Source: Pseudomonadota bacterium (GTDB lineage: Bacteria > Pseudomonadota > Alphaproteobacteria > Rhodobacterales > Rhodobacteraceae). Taken from it: 64,000 nt of DNA. The DNA lies in contig JAIUPC010000009.1 in NCBI GenBank assembly GCA_020161655.1, positions 62,001 through 126,000 on the forward strand. Reading direction: 5' to 3'. Positions 25,653 through 35,285 of this stretch are shown here, in pieces. Every line of letters begins with the position of its first letter. Within the stretch, counting starts at the first letter, position 1. The notes under the pieces are model-generated. The model did no database searches. It was not told the DNA's origin and saw nothing but the letters and a program-made list of their open reading frames with translations. The position numbers and the translations under genes are program-made.

Positions 25653-26747
25653 ATGGGCGCCTATATCCTGCGACGACTTCTCCTCATGATCCCGACGCTG
25701 TTCGGGATCCTGCTCATCAACTTCGTGCTGACGCAGTTCGTGCCGGGCGGCCCGATCGAGCAGATCATCGCGCGGATGGAGGGGCAGGGCGATGTGTTCC
25801 AGAACATCTCGGGTGGTGACGGCAGCAGCGGCGCGGATATAGATCTTGGCGGTGGCGGCGGCGAGAAGTACCTCGGCGCGCGCGGGCTGCCGCCGGAATT
25901 CATCGCCGATCTTGAAAAGCAGTTCGGCTTCGACAAGCCGCCGACGGAACGCTTCCTGAAGATGATGGGCGACTATCTGCGCTTCGACTTCGGGCAAAGC
26001 TACTTCCGCTCGATTTCCGTCATCGACCTCGTGAAGGAAAAGCTGCCGGTGTCGATCACGCTCGGCCTGTGGTCGACGCTCTTGGCCTATCTCATCTCCA
26101 TCCCCCTGGGCATCCGCAAGGCGGTCAGGGACGGCACGGCCTTCGATACCTGGACCTCGGGCGCGATCATCGTCGGCTATGCGATCCCCGGCTTCCTCTT
26201 CGCGGTCCTGCTGATCGTCCTTTTCGCCGGCGGCAGCTACTGGCGCATCTTTCCCCTGCGGGGGCTCACCTCGGACGATTGGGACAGCCTGTCGACGTTT
26301 GGCAAGATCGCCGATTACTTCTGGCACATCACCCTGCCGGTCGTGGCCACCACCATCTCGGCCTTCGCCACGCTGACGCTGCTGACCAAGAACAGCTTTC
26401 TCGATGAGATCGGCAAGCAATACGTCCTGACCGCCAAGGCCAAGGGCCTGACCGAGGGGCGGGTGCTTTACGGCCATGTCTTCCGCAACGCGATGCTGAT
26501 CGTGATCGCGGGCTTTCCGGGCCTTTTCCTGTCGGTCCTCTTCGGCGGCGGGGTGCTGATCGAGACGATCTTCTCGCTCGATGGCCTTGGCCGGCTCGGC
26601 TACGAGGCGGCGGTGGCGCGCGACTATCCGGTGGTCTTCGGCACGCTTTACGTCTTCGGACTTCTCGGCCTTGTCATCACGCTTCTGTCGGACCTGACCT
26701 ATGTGCTGGTCGATCCGAGGATCGACTTCGAAAGCCGGGGCGGCTGA
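25653..26747 (+). CDS. yejB: ABC transporter permease YejB
   Basis: The 364-residue membrane protein has the dipeptide/oligopeptide permease pattern. An N-terminal helix ([20 protein letters not shown]) is followed by a large external loop with Gly- and Asp-rich segment. The EAA-type loop is ...[22 protein letters not shown]. It forms a channel with YejE. It starts 28 bases after yejA and abuts yejE by one base. Confidence 0.93.
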   Translation: MGAYILRRLLLMIPTLFGILLINFVLTQFVPGGPIEQIIARMEGQGDVFQNISGGDGSSGADIDLGGGGGEKYLGARGLPPEFIADLEKQFGFDKPPTERFLKMMGDYLRFDFGQSYFRSISVIDLVKEKLPVSITLGLWSTLLAYLISIPLGIRKAVRDGTAFDTWTSGAIIVGYAIPGFLFAVLLIVLFAGGSYWRIFPLRGLTSDDWDSLSTFGKIADYFWHITLPVVATTISAFATLTLLTKNSFLDEIGKQYVLTAKAKGLTEGRVLYGHVFRNAMLIVIAGFPGLFLSVLFGGGVLIETIFSLDGLGRLGYEAAVARDYPVVFGTLYVFGLLGLVITLLSDLTYVLVDPRIDFESRGG

Positions 26748-27850
26748 TGGCGCTGTCTTCGCTGAACCAGCGCCGCTGGCGCAACTTCAAGGCCAACCGC
26801 CGCGCGGTCTGGTCCTTGTGGATCTTCTCCGTCCTCTTCGTCACCTCGCTTTTCGCGGAGTTCGTGGCGAACGAAAAGCCGATCATGGTCAGCTACAGGG
26901 GTGCGATCTACCTCCCGGTCTACAAGTTCTACCCGGAGACGGAATTCGGCGGGGATTTCGAGACCGAGGCGGTCTATACCGACCCCGCCGTCCAGTGCCT
27001 CATCAAGACCGGCGGTTTGCAGGAGTGCTGGGACGACCCCGAAGGCGTGGCCGCCGAGGCGGCGACGGGGAGTTTCAAGGGGGCGGCGGTGGAGAAGGGC
27101 TGGATGCTCTGGCCGCCGATCCCCTACCGCTACAACACGATCAACAGCGTCGGCACCGCGCCGTCTGCGCCGGATGGCCAGCACTGGCTCGGCACCGACG
27201 ACACCGCGCGGGACGTCCTGGCGCGGATCATCTACGGCTTCCGCCTGTCCGTCCTTTTCGCGCTGATCGTCTCGGCGGCGTCAAGCGTGATCGGCATAGC
27301 GGCGGGGGCAGTGCAGGGCTATTTCGGCGGGCGGGTCGACCTCATCTTCCAGCGGATGCTGGAGATATGGGGGGCCACGCCGGGGCTTTACGTCATCATC
27401 ATCCTTTTTGCGATCCTTGGCCGCAGCTTCTGGCTTCTGGTCTTCGTCTCCATCCTCTTCGGCTGGCCTGCGCTGGTGGGCGTGGTCCGGGCGGAGTTCC
27501 TCCGGGCGCGGAACTTCGAATATGTCCGCGCCGCCCGCGCGCTTGGGGTCCGCGACCGGGTCATCATGTTCCGCCACATCCTGCCCAACGCCATGGTCGC
27601 CACGCTGACCTTCCTGCCCTTCATCGTCACCGGCGCCATCGGCGGGCTTGCAGCCCTCGACTACCTCGGCTTCGGCCTGCCCTCCTCGCTGCCCTCGCTC
27701 GGGGAACTGGCGCTGCAGGGCAAGAACAACCTTCAGGCGCCCTGGCTTGGCTTTTCCGCCTTCTTCACCTTCGCGATCATGCTGTCGCTTCTGGTTTTCA
27801 TCTTCGAAGGGGTGCGTGACGCCTTTGACCCGAGAAAGACCTTCAAATGA
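26747..27850 (+). CDS. yejE: ABC transporter permease YejE
   Basis: The 367-residue permease has a YejE-specific long periplasmic loop after the first helix (NEKPIMVSYRGAIYLPVYK) and the DppC-like core. The coupling loop is VRAARALGVRDRVIMFRHILPNA. It pairs with YejB in the inner membrane. The start shares a base with the yejB stop (TGATG), and its end overlaps yejF by 4 bases. Confidence 0.93.
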   Translation: MALSSLNQRRWRNFKANRRAVWSLWIFSVLFVTSLFAEFVANEKPIMVSYRGAIYLPVYKFYPETEFGGDFETEAVYTDPAVQCLIKTGGLQECWDDPEGVAAEAATGSFKGAAVEKGWMLWPPIPYRYNTINSVGTAPSAPDGQHWLGTDDTARDVLARIIYGFRLSVLFALIVSAASSVIGIAAGAVQGYFGGRVDLIFQRMLEIWGATPGLYVIIILFAILGRSFWLLVFVSILFGWPALVGVVRAEFLRARNFEYVRAARALGVRDRVIMFRHILPNAMVATLTFLPFIVTGAIGGLAALDYLGFGLPSSLPSLGELALQGKNNLQAPWLGFSAFFTFAIMLSLLVFIFEGVRDAFDPRKTFK

Positions 27851-29451
27851 CAGCGGTGCTTGAGGTCAGCAATCTCGTGGTCGACTTCCGTCAGGACGGC
27901 AGGGTGATCCATGCCGTGAAGGGCGTCAGTTTCGAGGTCAGGAAGGGCGAGACGGTCGCGCTGGTTGGTGAAAGCGGGTCGGGCAAGTCGGTGACGGCGC
28001 TGTCCACGGTCGGGCTTCTGGGCGCTAATGCCGAGGTGAAGGGCCGCGCGACCTATCTTGGCAAGGACCTGATCGGTGCGCCGGAACGGGTGCTGCGTGA
28101 GGTCAGGGGCAATGACATCAGCTTCATCTTCCAGGAGCCGATGACCTCGCTCAACCCCCTGCACACCATCGATAAGCAGCTGACCGAAAGCATCGAGCTG
28201 CATCAGGGCCTGCGCGGCAAGGCGGCGCGGGCGAAGGTGATCGAACTGCTGGAAAAGGTCGGGATCGACCGGCCCGAGGACCGCTTGCAGGGCTATCCGC
28301 ACCAGCTTTCGGGCGGTCAGCGGCAGCGGGTGATGATCGCGATGGCTTTGGCCAACGGGCCGGAACTGCTGATCGCGGATGAACCGACGACGGCCCTGGA
28401 CGTGACGATTCAGGCGCAGATCCTTGAACTGCTGGCCGAGTTGAAGGCGCGGGAAGGGCTGAGCATGCTCTTCATCAGCCATGACCTCAACATCGTGCGG
28501 CGGATCGCCGACCGGGTCTGCGTGATGCAGGGCGGCGAGATCGTCGAACAGGGACCGGTGGCGGAGATCTTCGCCCATCCGCAGCATCCCTACACGCAGA
28601 AGCTATTGGCCGCCGAGCCAAAGGGGCGGCCCGACCCGGTGCCGGAAGGCGCCAAGGAACTGGTCAGGACGGAGAACCTGAAGGTCTGGTTCCCGATCCA
28701 GCGCGGGCTTCTGCGGCGAACCGTGGGACATATCAAGGCGGTTAACGACGCGACGATTTCCGTCCGCGCTGGCGAGACGCTGGGCATTGTCGGCGAAAGC
28801 GGGTCGGGCAAGACCACGCTGGCGCTGGCGATCATGCGGCTCATCGCCTCGGAAGGGCGGATCGTCTTTCAGGGTACCGACATTTCCGGCTGGTCTTCGC
28901 GCCAGCTCAGGCAGATCCGGCGCGACATGCAGATCGTGTTCCAGGACCCCTACGGCTCCCTGTCACCGCGGATGACGGCGGAACAGATCATCGCCGAGGG
29001 CCTCAGCGTCCACGGCGTCGAGAAGGGCCGCAACCCGCGCGACCTCGTGGCCGAGATCATGGCCGAGGTCGGGCTCGACCCCGCAATGATGACGCGCTAC
29101 CCGCATGAGTTTTCCGGCGGCCAGCGCCAGCGCATTGCCATTGCGCGGGCGATGATCCTCAGGCCCAAGCTCGTGGTGCTGGACGAGCCGACCTCCGCGC
29201 TCGACATGACGGTGCAGGTGCAGATCGTCGATCTTCTGAGGTCGCTGCAGGAACGGCACGGACTGGCGTACCTTTTCATCAGCCACGACCTGCGGGTGAT
29301 CCGGGCGATGTCGCACAAGATCATCGTCATGCGTCGGGGCGACGTGGTCGAAGCCGGGCCGGCGGCGGAGGTCTTTGCCGCGCCGAAGACCGACTACACG
29401 CGCGAACTGATGGCGGCGGCCTTCCTCGACCGGCTGGAAAAGGCCGGATGA
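27847..29451 (+). CDS. yejF: ABC transporter ATP-binding protein YejF (two ATPase domains)
   Basis: The 534-residue protein carries two full ABC domains. Walker A is GESGSGKS in the first and GESGSGKT in the second. The signatures are LSGGQRQRV and FSGGQRQRI, and Walker B strands are LLIADEPTTALD and LVVLDEPTSALD. It powers YejBE. Overlaps of 4 bases with yejE and with the glycosyltransferase gene suggest a five-gene operon. Confidence 0.95.
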   Translation: MTAVLEVSNLVVDFRQDGRVIHAVKGVSFEVRKGETVALVGESGSGKSVTALSTVGLLGANAEVKGRATYLGKDLIGAPERVLREVRGNDISFIFQEPMTSLNPLHTIDKQLTESIELHQGLRGKAARAKVIELLEKVGIDRPEDRLQGYPHQLSGGQRQRVMIAMALANGPELLIADEPTTALDVTIQAQILELLAELKAREGLSMLFISHDLNIVRRIADRVCVMQGGEIVEQGPVAEIFAHPQHPYTQKLLAAEPKGRPDPVPEGAKELVRTENLKVWFPIQRGLLRRTVGHIKAVNDATISVRAGETLGIVGESGSGKTTLALAIMRLIASEGRIVFQGTDISGWSSRQLRQIRRDMQIVFQDPYGSLSPRMTAEQIIAEGLSVHGVEKGRNPRDLVAEIMAEVGLDPAMMTRYPHEFSGGQRQRIAIARAMILRPKLVVLDEPTSALDMTVQVQIVDLLRSLQERHGLAYLFISHDLRVIRAMSHKIIVMRRGDVVEAGPAAEVFAAPKTDYTRELMAAAFLDRLEKAG

Positions 29452-30665
29452 AGATCCTCTTCGTCCACCAGAACTTTCCGGCCCAGTTCCTGCATCTGGC
29501 CCCGGCGCTGGCCGCGCGCGGGCACGAGGTCCAGGCGCTGACGGCGGAACGCAACCAGCGCAAGGCGCCGGTGCCGGTCTTTCGCTACCGCAACCCGCCC
29601 GCCGCGACGGTCGAGGGCGTCGCCCGCACCTATGCCGAGATGTCGGGCCGTGGGCTGATCGTCGCGCGGGCGGCAGAGCAGATGACGGCGAAGACCGGCT
29701 TCGTGCCCGATGTGGTCTTCGGCCATGGCGGCTGGGGCGAGACGCTTTTCCTGCGCGAGGTCTGGCCACGGGCGCGGCACCTGACCTATGCCGAGTTCTA
29801 CTACGGCACCGAGGGCCGCGACACCGGCTTTGACCGCGAATTCTCCAACCCCGGGCTGACGCAGCGGATTTCGGTCGCGGCGCGCAAGACCCATCTTCTG
29901 CAGGCGATCACCGAGGCGGACGCGGCGCTGGCGCCGACGGAATGGCAGGCCTCGACCTTTCCGGCCGAGGCGCGCGGCAAGATCAGCGTCATTCATGACG
30001 GCGTCGATACCGACAAGCTGGCGCCCAATCCGGCGGCGCGGGTCGTCCTGCCGGACGGCACCATGCTTGCCGCCGGGGACGAGGTCATCACCTTCGTCAG
30101 CCGCAACCTTGAGCCTTACCGGGGCTATCACATCTTCATGCGCGCCCTGCCCGAGGTGCTGAAGGCGCGGCCCAGGGCCCGCGTCGTGATCGTTGGCGGC
30201 GAGGGCCAGAGCTACGGCGGCGCGCCCAAGGAAGTCCGCAGCTGGAAGCAGATCTTCCTTGATGAGGTGGCGGGCGGGCTTGACCTTTCGCGGGTGCATT
30301 TCCTTGGCCAGGTGCCCTATCCGCAGTTCGTGGCGCTGTTGCAGGTCAGCATGGCCCATGCCTACCTGAGCTACCCCTTCGTCCTGTCCTGGTCGATGAT
30401 CGAGGCGATGAGCACTGGCGCCCTCATCATCGGTTCGCGTACCGCCCCGGTCGAGGAGGTGATCCGCGACGGCGAGAACGGGCGGCTGGTGGATTTCTTC
30501 GATGTGGCGGGCTGGTCGCGGGCGCTGATCTCAGCGCTCGCCGATCCCGCCGCCAATATGCCCCTGCGTCGTGCCGCACGCGAGACGGCGGTGACGCGCT
30601 ATGACCTCGCCAGTGTCTGCCTGCCAAGGCTGATCGGCTTTGTCGAAGGCAGCGCTCCGGCCTGA
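29448..30665 (+). CDS. Glycosyltransferase, GT4-like fold
   Basis: The 405-residue protein has the two-domain GT-B pattern. The N-terminal MKILFVHQNFPAQFLHLAPAL with GHEV is followed by a C-terminal nucleotide-sugar domain: FVSRNLEPYRGYHIFMRALP, VIVGGEGQSYG, VHFLGQVPYPQFVALLQ and WSMIEAMSTGALIIGS. The usual GT4 E-x7-E is replaced here by E..M..A. The acceptor is unknown. It overlaps yejF by 4 bases, so it is co-expressed, though a link with peptide import is not obvious. Confidence 0.85.
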   Translation: MKILFVHQNFPAQFLHLAPALAARGHEVQALTAERNQRKAPVPVFRYRNPPAATVEGVARTYAEMSGRGLIVARAAEQMTAKTGFVPDVVFGHGGWGETLFLREVWPRARHLTYAEFYYGTEGRDTGFDREFSNPGLTQRISVAARKTHLLQAITEADAALAPTEWQASTFPAEARGKISVIHDGVDTDKLAPNPAARVVLPDGTMLAAGDEVITFVSRNLEPYRGYHIFMRALPEVLKARPRARVVIVGGEGQSYGGAPKEVRSWKQIFLDEVAGGLDLSRVHFLGQVPYPQFVALLQVSMAHAYLSYPFVLSWSMIEAMSTGALIIGSRTAPVEEVIRDGENGRLVDFFDVAGWSRALISALADPAANMPLRRAARETAVTRYDLASVCLPRLIGFVEGSAPA

Positions 30666-30763
30666 TCCGGGTCGGGCACGGGGTTTTCAGGTGCAACTTT
30701 CCGGCCTGTGGACAGAGCGGCCTGCCCGCCCCGCGCGAGCGAAGGCGTCGGGTTGCCGCTGCG

Positions 30764-32122
30764 TCAGACGGCGTGGCTATGGCTGCCGGCGGCGACCGCA
30801 TAGGCGTCGAAAAGTCGCGCGATCATCCGCGTAAGCGGGCGGCTTTTCACGGGAATTTCCAGCCCGTCCGCATCGATCCGCACCATGTCGCCGAACTCCT
30901 TGGAAACAGGCGCGAAATATTCTTTCAACTGCGCCCGGCTCAACCCGAAGGAGTCGCAGATTTCGGCCGCATCAATACGGAAATCGCACATCAGCGCCTC
31001 GATCATCCGGGCGCGGAGGCGGTCGTCATCGGTCAGGACATGGCCCCGGACGGTGGCGAAATGACCGCTGCGGACGGCCTTCACATATTGCGATGTGCCG
31101 GGGGCGTTCTGTGCATAACCTTGCGGAAAACGCGAAATCGACGAGGCGCCGAGGCCGACGAGAACCGGCGCGATATCATCGGTATAGCCCTGGAAATTGC
31201 GCCGGAGGAGGCCGGCCTTCTGCGCCACCGCCAGCCCGTCGTCGGGCAGGGCGAAATGGTCGATGCCGATGTCTTCGTACCCGTCGCGGACCAGAAGATC
31301 GCGCGCGGTCTCGAAAAGCGCCAGCCGCTCTTCCGGGCGCGGCAGGGCGTCGGATGGAATCATCACCTGACGCCGCGCCATCCACGGCACATGGGCGTAG
31401 CCGTAAAGCGCGATACGGTCGGGGCGCAGGGAAAGCAGCTGCCGGATCGAGGCGGCGATCCGCGCCTCGGTCTGGTGCGGCAGGCCGAAGAGGATATCGG
31501 CGTTGAGCGAGCGGATGCCACGGGCGCGGAGCTTCATGGCAGCACTTTCGGTGATCTCGAAGCTCTGGTCGCGGCCGATGGTCTTCTGGATCATCGGGTC
31601 GAAATCCTGCACCCCGATCGAGGCGCGGTTCATCCCGGCGCCGGCCAGCGCGTCCAGCCGGGCATCGTCGATCTCATTCGGGTCGATCTCGACCGAGAAT
31701 TCGCCGGTCGCCGCCATCGGCGCCACATCGAAGATCGTCCGCGTCAGCCGGGTGATCGAGGCCGGCGGCAAAAGCGTCGGCGTGCCGCCGCCCCAGTGCA
31801 GGCGCGACAATGTGACACCCTCAGGTAGAGTGGCACGCAGAAGCGCCAGTTCGGCGATCAGCGTATCGACATAGGCGACGACAGGATCATCGCTGGTGGT
31901 CCCTTGCGTGCGGCAGGCGCAGAACCAGCAGAGGCGCCGGCAGAAAGGCACATGAATATAAAGGGATATCTGGGAGTCGGGGGCGATCTCAGACAGCCAG
32001 CCGCGCATCTCAGCCGCACCGACGGCGGTGGAACTGAATTGCGGCGCAGTCGGATAGCTCGTGTAACGCGGTACGCGGGCTTCGAACAATCCCGCCCGCG
32101 CGAGTTGCGATTCATCTGCCAT
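30764..32122 (-). CDS. hemN: Oxygen-independent coproporphyrinogen III oxidase
   Basis: The 452-residue radical-SAM enzyme has the cluster motif with Cys61, Cys65, Cys68 and Cys70 (CRRLCWFCAC), and HWGGGTPTLL and the HemN N-terminal VPRYTSYPTAP segment. It converts coproporphyrinogen III to protoporphyrinogen IX without oxygen. It lies divergent from fnrL, the arrangement known for hemZ/fnrL in Rhodobacter. An FNR box lies in the gap. A 14-base palindrome GCCTAA-AG-TTAGGC (32125-32138) is directly upstream of its ATG. Confidence 0.95.
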   Translation of the reverse strand: MADESQLARAGLFEARVPRYTSYPTAPQFSSTAVGAAEMRGWLSEIAPDSQISLYIHVPFCRRLCWFCACRTQGTTSDDPVVAYVDTLIAELALLRATLPEGVTLSRLHWGGGTPTLLPPASITRLTRTIFDVAPMAATGEFSVEIDPNEIDDARLDALAGAGMNRASIGVQDFDPMIQKTIGRDQSFEITESAAMKLRARGIRSLNADILFGLPHQTEARIAASIRQLLSLRPDRIALYGYAHVPWMARRQVMIPSDALPRPEERLALFETARDLLVRDGYEDIGIDHFALPDDGLAVAQKAGLLRRNFQGYTDDIAPVLVGLGASSISRFPQGYAQNAPGTSQYVKAVRSGHFATVRGHVLTDDDRLRARMIEALMCDFRIDAAEICDSFGLSRAQLKEYFAPVSKEFGDMVRIDADGLEIPVKSRPLTRMIARLFDAYAVAAGSHSHAV

Positions 32123-32157
32123 GGGCCTAAAGTTAGGCGCGCAACAGGACCCTCGCC

Positions 32158-32171
32158 TTGACGCAGATCAA
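32158..32171. promoter_or_regulatory. FNR-type binding site between hemN and fnrL
   Basis: TTGAC-GCAG-ATCAA matches the FNR consensus TTGAT-N4-ATCAA with one change. The centre is about 42 bases from the hemN start codon, where a class II FNR site would place transcription start at or next to the ATG. The first TTG of the site is also a possible fnrL start codon. Confidence 0.7.
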
Positions 32172-32178
32172 TAGCTTC

Positions 32179-32925
32179 ATGCCCCTTGATGACTCCACCC
32201 ATATCGGCCCGAATTGCGGGAGTTGCCCGATCCGGCATCGTGCCGTCTGTGCGCGCTGCGAAACCGACGAGTTGAAGGCGCTGGAGGAGATCAAGTTCTA
32301 CCGCAGCTTCGAGGCCGGGCAGACACTGGTCTGGTCCGGCGACCGGATGGATTTCGTGGCCTCGGTCGTGACCGGCGTCGCAACACTGACCCAGGTGATG
32401 GAGGACGGGCGGACCCAGACCGTGGGCCTTCTCTTCCCGTCGGATTTCGTCGGCAGGCCGGGCCGCGCCCATGCGCCCTACAATGTCATCGCCACCACCG
32501 ACCTGATGATGTGCTGCTTCCGCAAGAAGCCGTTCGAGGATCTGATGGTCCACACGCCGCATATCGGCCAGCGGCTTCTGGAGATGACGCTGGATGAACT
32601 CGACGCCGCGCGGGAATGGATGCTGCTTCTGGGCCGCAAGTCGGCGCGCGAGAAGATCGCGAGCCTTCTCGCCATCATCGCCCGGCGCGATGCCTCTCTG
32701 CAGGGCAACATGCGCCGGCGTGAACTGACCTTCGACCTGCCGCTGACGCGCGAGGCAATGGCCGACTACCTTGGCCTGACGCTGGAAACCGTCAGCCGGC
32801 AGATGTCGGCCCTGAAGCGCGACGGGATCATCGTCCTTAGCGGCAAGCGCACCGTCCATGTGCCCGACATCGACCGGCTGGTCGAAGAGGCGGGCGATGA
32901 TGCCGATGGCGGCATGCCGGGCTGA
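32179..32925 (+). CDS. fnrL: Crp/Fnr family oxygen-sensing regulator FnrL
   Basis: The 248-residue protein has the N-terminal cysteines Cys13, Cys16, Cys24 and Cys27 (CGSCPIRHRAVCARC) for an oxygen-labile iron-sulfur cluster, plus MMCCF near residue 110. A cyclic-nucleotide-like fold and a C-terminal helix-turn-helix (EAMADYLGLTLETVSRQMSALK) follow. FnrL activates anaerobic genes such as hemN. The start is debated: ATG at 32179 is used because the upstream TTG at 32158 lies inside the FNR box and would lengthen the N-terminus relative to known FnrL. Confidence 0.93.
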   Translation: MPLDDSTHIGPNCGSCPIRHRAVCARCETDELKALEEIKFYRSFEAGQTLVWSGDRMDFVASVVTGVATLTQVMEDGRTQTVGLLFPSDFVGRPGRAHAPYNVIATTDLMMCCFRKKPFEDLMVHTPHIGQRLLEMTLDELDAAREWMLLLGRKSAREKIASLLAIIARRDASLQGNMRRRELTFDLPLTREAMADYLGLTLETVSRQMSALKRDGIIVLSGKRTVHVPDIDRLVEEAGDDADGGMPG

Positions 32926-32954
32926 GGCCGAACCAATCCCATCGCGAGGTCTGC

Positions 32955-33821
32955 ATGAAACCCGACCGCCCCGAAACGCCTCTGCCTTCCGATGCCGCCG
33001 CACGCCGTGCCGTCGCCCCGGTCATCTGCTACCCCGTCGAAGGCCTGCCACAGCCTGACATGGCGCTTTACCGCCGCCTCCGCGCCAGCCTGACGCCGGT
33101 GTCCGAGGTCGTGGCCGCGCCGCGCGAGGCGGCCTCCTTCCGCGTTCCCGCCGGGCATTTCTTCCGCATCCATTCCATCGAAGGCCCGCAGGTAGGCGAC
33201 CTCAACCTCTGGAACGCAGGCGACCTTTCGGAGCGCTTCTACTCCGGCAAGACGCGGGCTTTGCATGGCACGCATCTGTCGACCGGCGACCGGCTCTGGT
33301 CGGCCTTTCCGCATCTGAGGCCGATGGCGACGATCACCCATGACACGCTCGACTGGTACGGGTTCGACGCCTTCGGCGGTTCCGTCCATGACGTCATCGG
33401 CACGCGCTGCGACCCCTATACCCACAACCTCCTGAGCGAGGGCGGCCAGTATCATCACTGCTGCCATTCCAACCTGACCCGCGCCCTTGCCGCCGCCACT
33501 GGGTTGCCGCCCGAGAAGGCAGAGCCGCATGTCCATGATGTGCTGAACGTCTTCATGTGTACCGGCTTCACCCGCGACACCGGGCAGTACTTCATGAAAG
33601 CCTCGCCCGTCAGGCCCGGCGACTACCTTGAATTCTTCGCCGAGATCGACCTTTTGGGCGCGCTTTCGGCCTGTCCCGGCGGGGATTGTTCTTCCGAACA
33701 TTCCTCCGACACCGCCGCCTGCCATCCGCTCAAGGTCGAGGTTCTGGCGCCCGATCCGGGGCTTCTCAAGGGCTGGCAGGGTCCCGCGCGAAACGGCTAC
33801 GACCGCTCGCACGGGCTTTGA
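32955..33821 (+). CDS. DUF1989 / urea carboxylase-associated family protein
   Basis: The 288-residue protein matches the DUF1989 pattern: a beta-rich fold with FRVPAGHFFRIHSIEGPQVGDLNLWN, then LHGTHLSTGDRLWS, and the Cys/His-rich HHCCHSNL and HDVLNVFMCTGF. A C-terminal CPGGDCSSEHSSDTAAC likely binds metal. Members occur near urea carboxylase and purine or amino acid catabolism genes; the reaction is not known to me. It is 29 bases behind fnrL on the same strand, so anaerobic co-expression is possible. Confidence 0.8.
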   Translation: MKPDRPETPLPSDAAARRAVAPVICYPVEGLPQPDMALYRRLRASLTPVSEVVAAPREAASFRVPAGHFFRIHSIEGPQVGDLNLWNAGDLSERFYSGKTRALHGTHLSTGDRLWSAFPHLRPMATITHDTLDWYGFDAFGGSVHDVIGTRCDPYTHNLLSEGGQYHHCCHSNLTRALAAATGLPPEKAEPHVHDVLNVFMCTGFTRDTGQYFMKASPVRPGDYLEFFAEIDLLGALSACPGGDCSSEHSSDTAACHPLKVEVLAPDPGLLKGWQGPARNGYDRSHGL

Positions 33822-33869
33822 TTTCATCTTGCCACAAATACCTCGGGGTCTGGGGCAGCGCCCCAGCCC
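33822..33869 (+). repeat. Dispersed hairpin repeat, copy C
   Basis: ATTTCATCTTGCC is followed by ACAAATACCTCGGGGTCTGGGGC, with GCCCCAGCCC as the far arm. Compared with copies A and B it is shorter but has the same AAATACC, GGGGTC and GGGGC/GCCCC layout. It lies between the convergent ends of the DUF1989 and SHMT-like genes, where it may be a bidirectional terminator. Confidence 0.5.
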
Positions 33870-35189
33870 TCAGGCCCGGACATAGTGCAACCCATTGAAT
33901 TCGCGCCGGAACGCCGACACGCGCGGGGCGAGCGCATCCGGGTCGTTGCCGCGCAGGCCCTCGGCGATGAGATGGGCGAGGGCTGGGGCATGGTCTTCGG
34001 TCACGCCGCGCCGCACCAGTTCCGGCGTGCCGATCCGAAGTCCGTTGAGATCGCCCGCGACCTCCGCAATCGGCAGGCCGATGCCGCAGGCAAGGAACCC
34101 GGTGCGGCGGAGCGTCTTTGACGCCGCCTGACCGCCGCCGAAGCCAGCCGCCTCGATGGCGAACTGGTGCGAGGCGGTGGCGCCCTTGGCCAGGGTGAAG
34201 ACCGGCAGCCCCTCGGCCTCAAGCGCCTTGGCGAGGGCCTGCGCCACCCCGATCATCTTCGCCGCATAGGCCGCCCCGAAATCGCGCCAGTCAAGGAGCG
34301 CCATCGCCAGTGCGGCGACCCGGCCCGCATCGAAATTCGCGGTCATGCCGGGGAAGGCGACGTGGTCCAGCGCCTCGGCAATCCCGGCGTCATTGGTCAC
34401 GATCAACCCGCCCGCCGGGCCGCCAAGGCTCTTGTAGGTCGACATTGTCATCAGATGCGCGCCCTCGGAGAGCGGATTGGCCCAGGCGCCGCCGGCGATG
34501 ATGCCGCACTGATGCGCCGCGTCGAAAAGCACTTTCGCGCCGACCTCATCGGCGATGGCCCGCACCTCGCGCACCGGATGCGGGAAGAGGTTCAGCGAGC
34601 CGCCGACGGTGATGAGCTTGGGCCGCACCTTCTGCGCCAGCGTCCGGAGGCCTTCGATATCAATGGTATAGCCATCCGCATCGACCGGGGCGGGGTGGGA
34701 GTCGAGGCCGTAAAGCCCGGCGCAACCGGCCTTGTGATGGGTGACATGGCCGCCGATCGTGGCGGGCGGGGCGATGATCGCATCGCCCGGCTTCGTCAGT
34801 GCCATGAAGCCGTAGAGATTGGCCATGGCGCCGGAAAAGACCCGGACCTCGGCATAGCGGGCGCCAAAGACCTCGGCGGCAAGTTCGGCGGCAATGACCT
34901 CAATCTCCTCGATCGCCTCAAGTCCCATCTCGTACTTGTCGCCGGGATAGCCGAGCGAGGGCCTTGTGCCGATGCCGGCGGCCATCAGCGCCTCGGCCCG
35001 CGGGTTCATCACGTTGGTCGCGGGGTTGAGGTTGAAGCAGTCGCGGTCGTGGATGGTGCGGTTGTCGACGGCGAGGGTTTCCAGCCGGGCGGCGACCTTG
35101 TCGGAAGGTGCGTTGGTCTCAGCCGCATAGCGGCCGATCAGGGCTTCGCAGGTGGCGGGGACCCAGGGGCGGGGGGCGAGATGGGGCAT
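33870..35189 (-). CDS. Serine hydroxymethyltransferase-like PLP enzyme
   Basis: The 439-residue protein follows the SHMT fold: NLNPATNVMNPRAEALM, then VFSGAMANLYGF, then FDAAHQCGIIAGGAWANP. The cofactor lysine is in STYKSLGGPAGG. Canonical GlyA has a TTTTHKTLRGPRGG loop, so this is a paralog, related to alpha-methylserine or similar aldol-type enzymes. It is divergent from a LysR regulator, which probably controls it in response to an amino acid. The exact substrate is unresolved. Confidence 0.75.
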   Translation of the reverse strand: MPHLAPRPWVPATCEALIGRYAAETNAPSDKVAARLETLAVDNRTIHDRDCFNLNPATNVMNPRAEALMAAGIGTRPSLGYPGDKYEMGLEAIEEIEVIAAELAAEVFGARYAEVRVFSGAMANLYGFMALTKPGDAIIAPPATIGGHVTHHKAGCAGLYGLDSHPAPVDADGYTIDIEGLRTLAQKVRPKLITVGGSLNLFPHPVREVRAIADEVGAKVLFDAAHQCGIIAGGAWANPLSEGAHLMTMSTYKSLGGPAGGLIVTNDAGIAEALDHVAFPGMTANFDAGRVAALAMALLDWRDFGAAYAAKMIGVAQALAKALEAEGLPVFTLAKGATASHQFAIEAAGFGGGQAASKTLRRTGFLACGIGLPIAEVAGDLNGLRIGTPELVRRGVTEDHAPALAHLIAEGLRGNDPDALAPRVSAFRREFNGLHYVRA

Positions 35190-35243
35190 GGTGGTCTCCT
35201 TGTCTTTCCCTGAGTTGGCCTGATCCCGCTTGCGCCGGCAAAT

Positions 35244-35276
35244 CAGATTTGCGAAATTTTAGACGTAGGAAATCTG
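35244..35276. promoter_or_regulatory. Inverted repeat between the SHMT-like and LysR genes
   Basis: CAGATTT and AAATCTG form a perfect 7-base inverted repeat with a 19-base spacer. The region is AT-rich compared with its surroundings and lies 9 bases before the regulator start. A LysR-type recognition site is likely. Confidence 0.5.
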
Positions 35277-35285
35277 AGGCTCGCC

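Noticed and set aside
32158-32160. TTG as the fnrL start
   Set aside because: It lies inside the FNR box and makes the N-terminus longer than known FnrL; kept as an alternative only.
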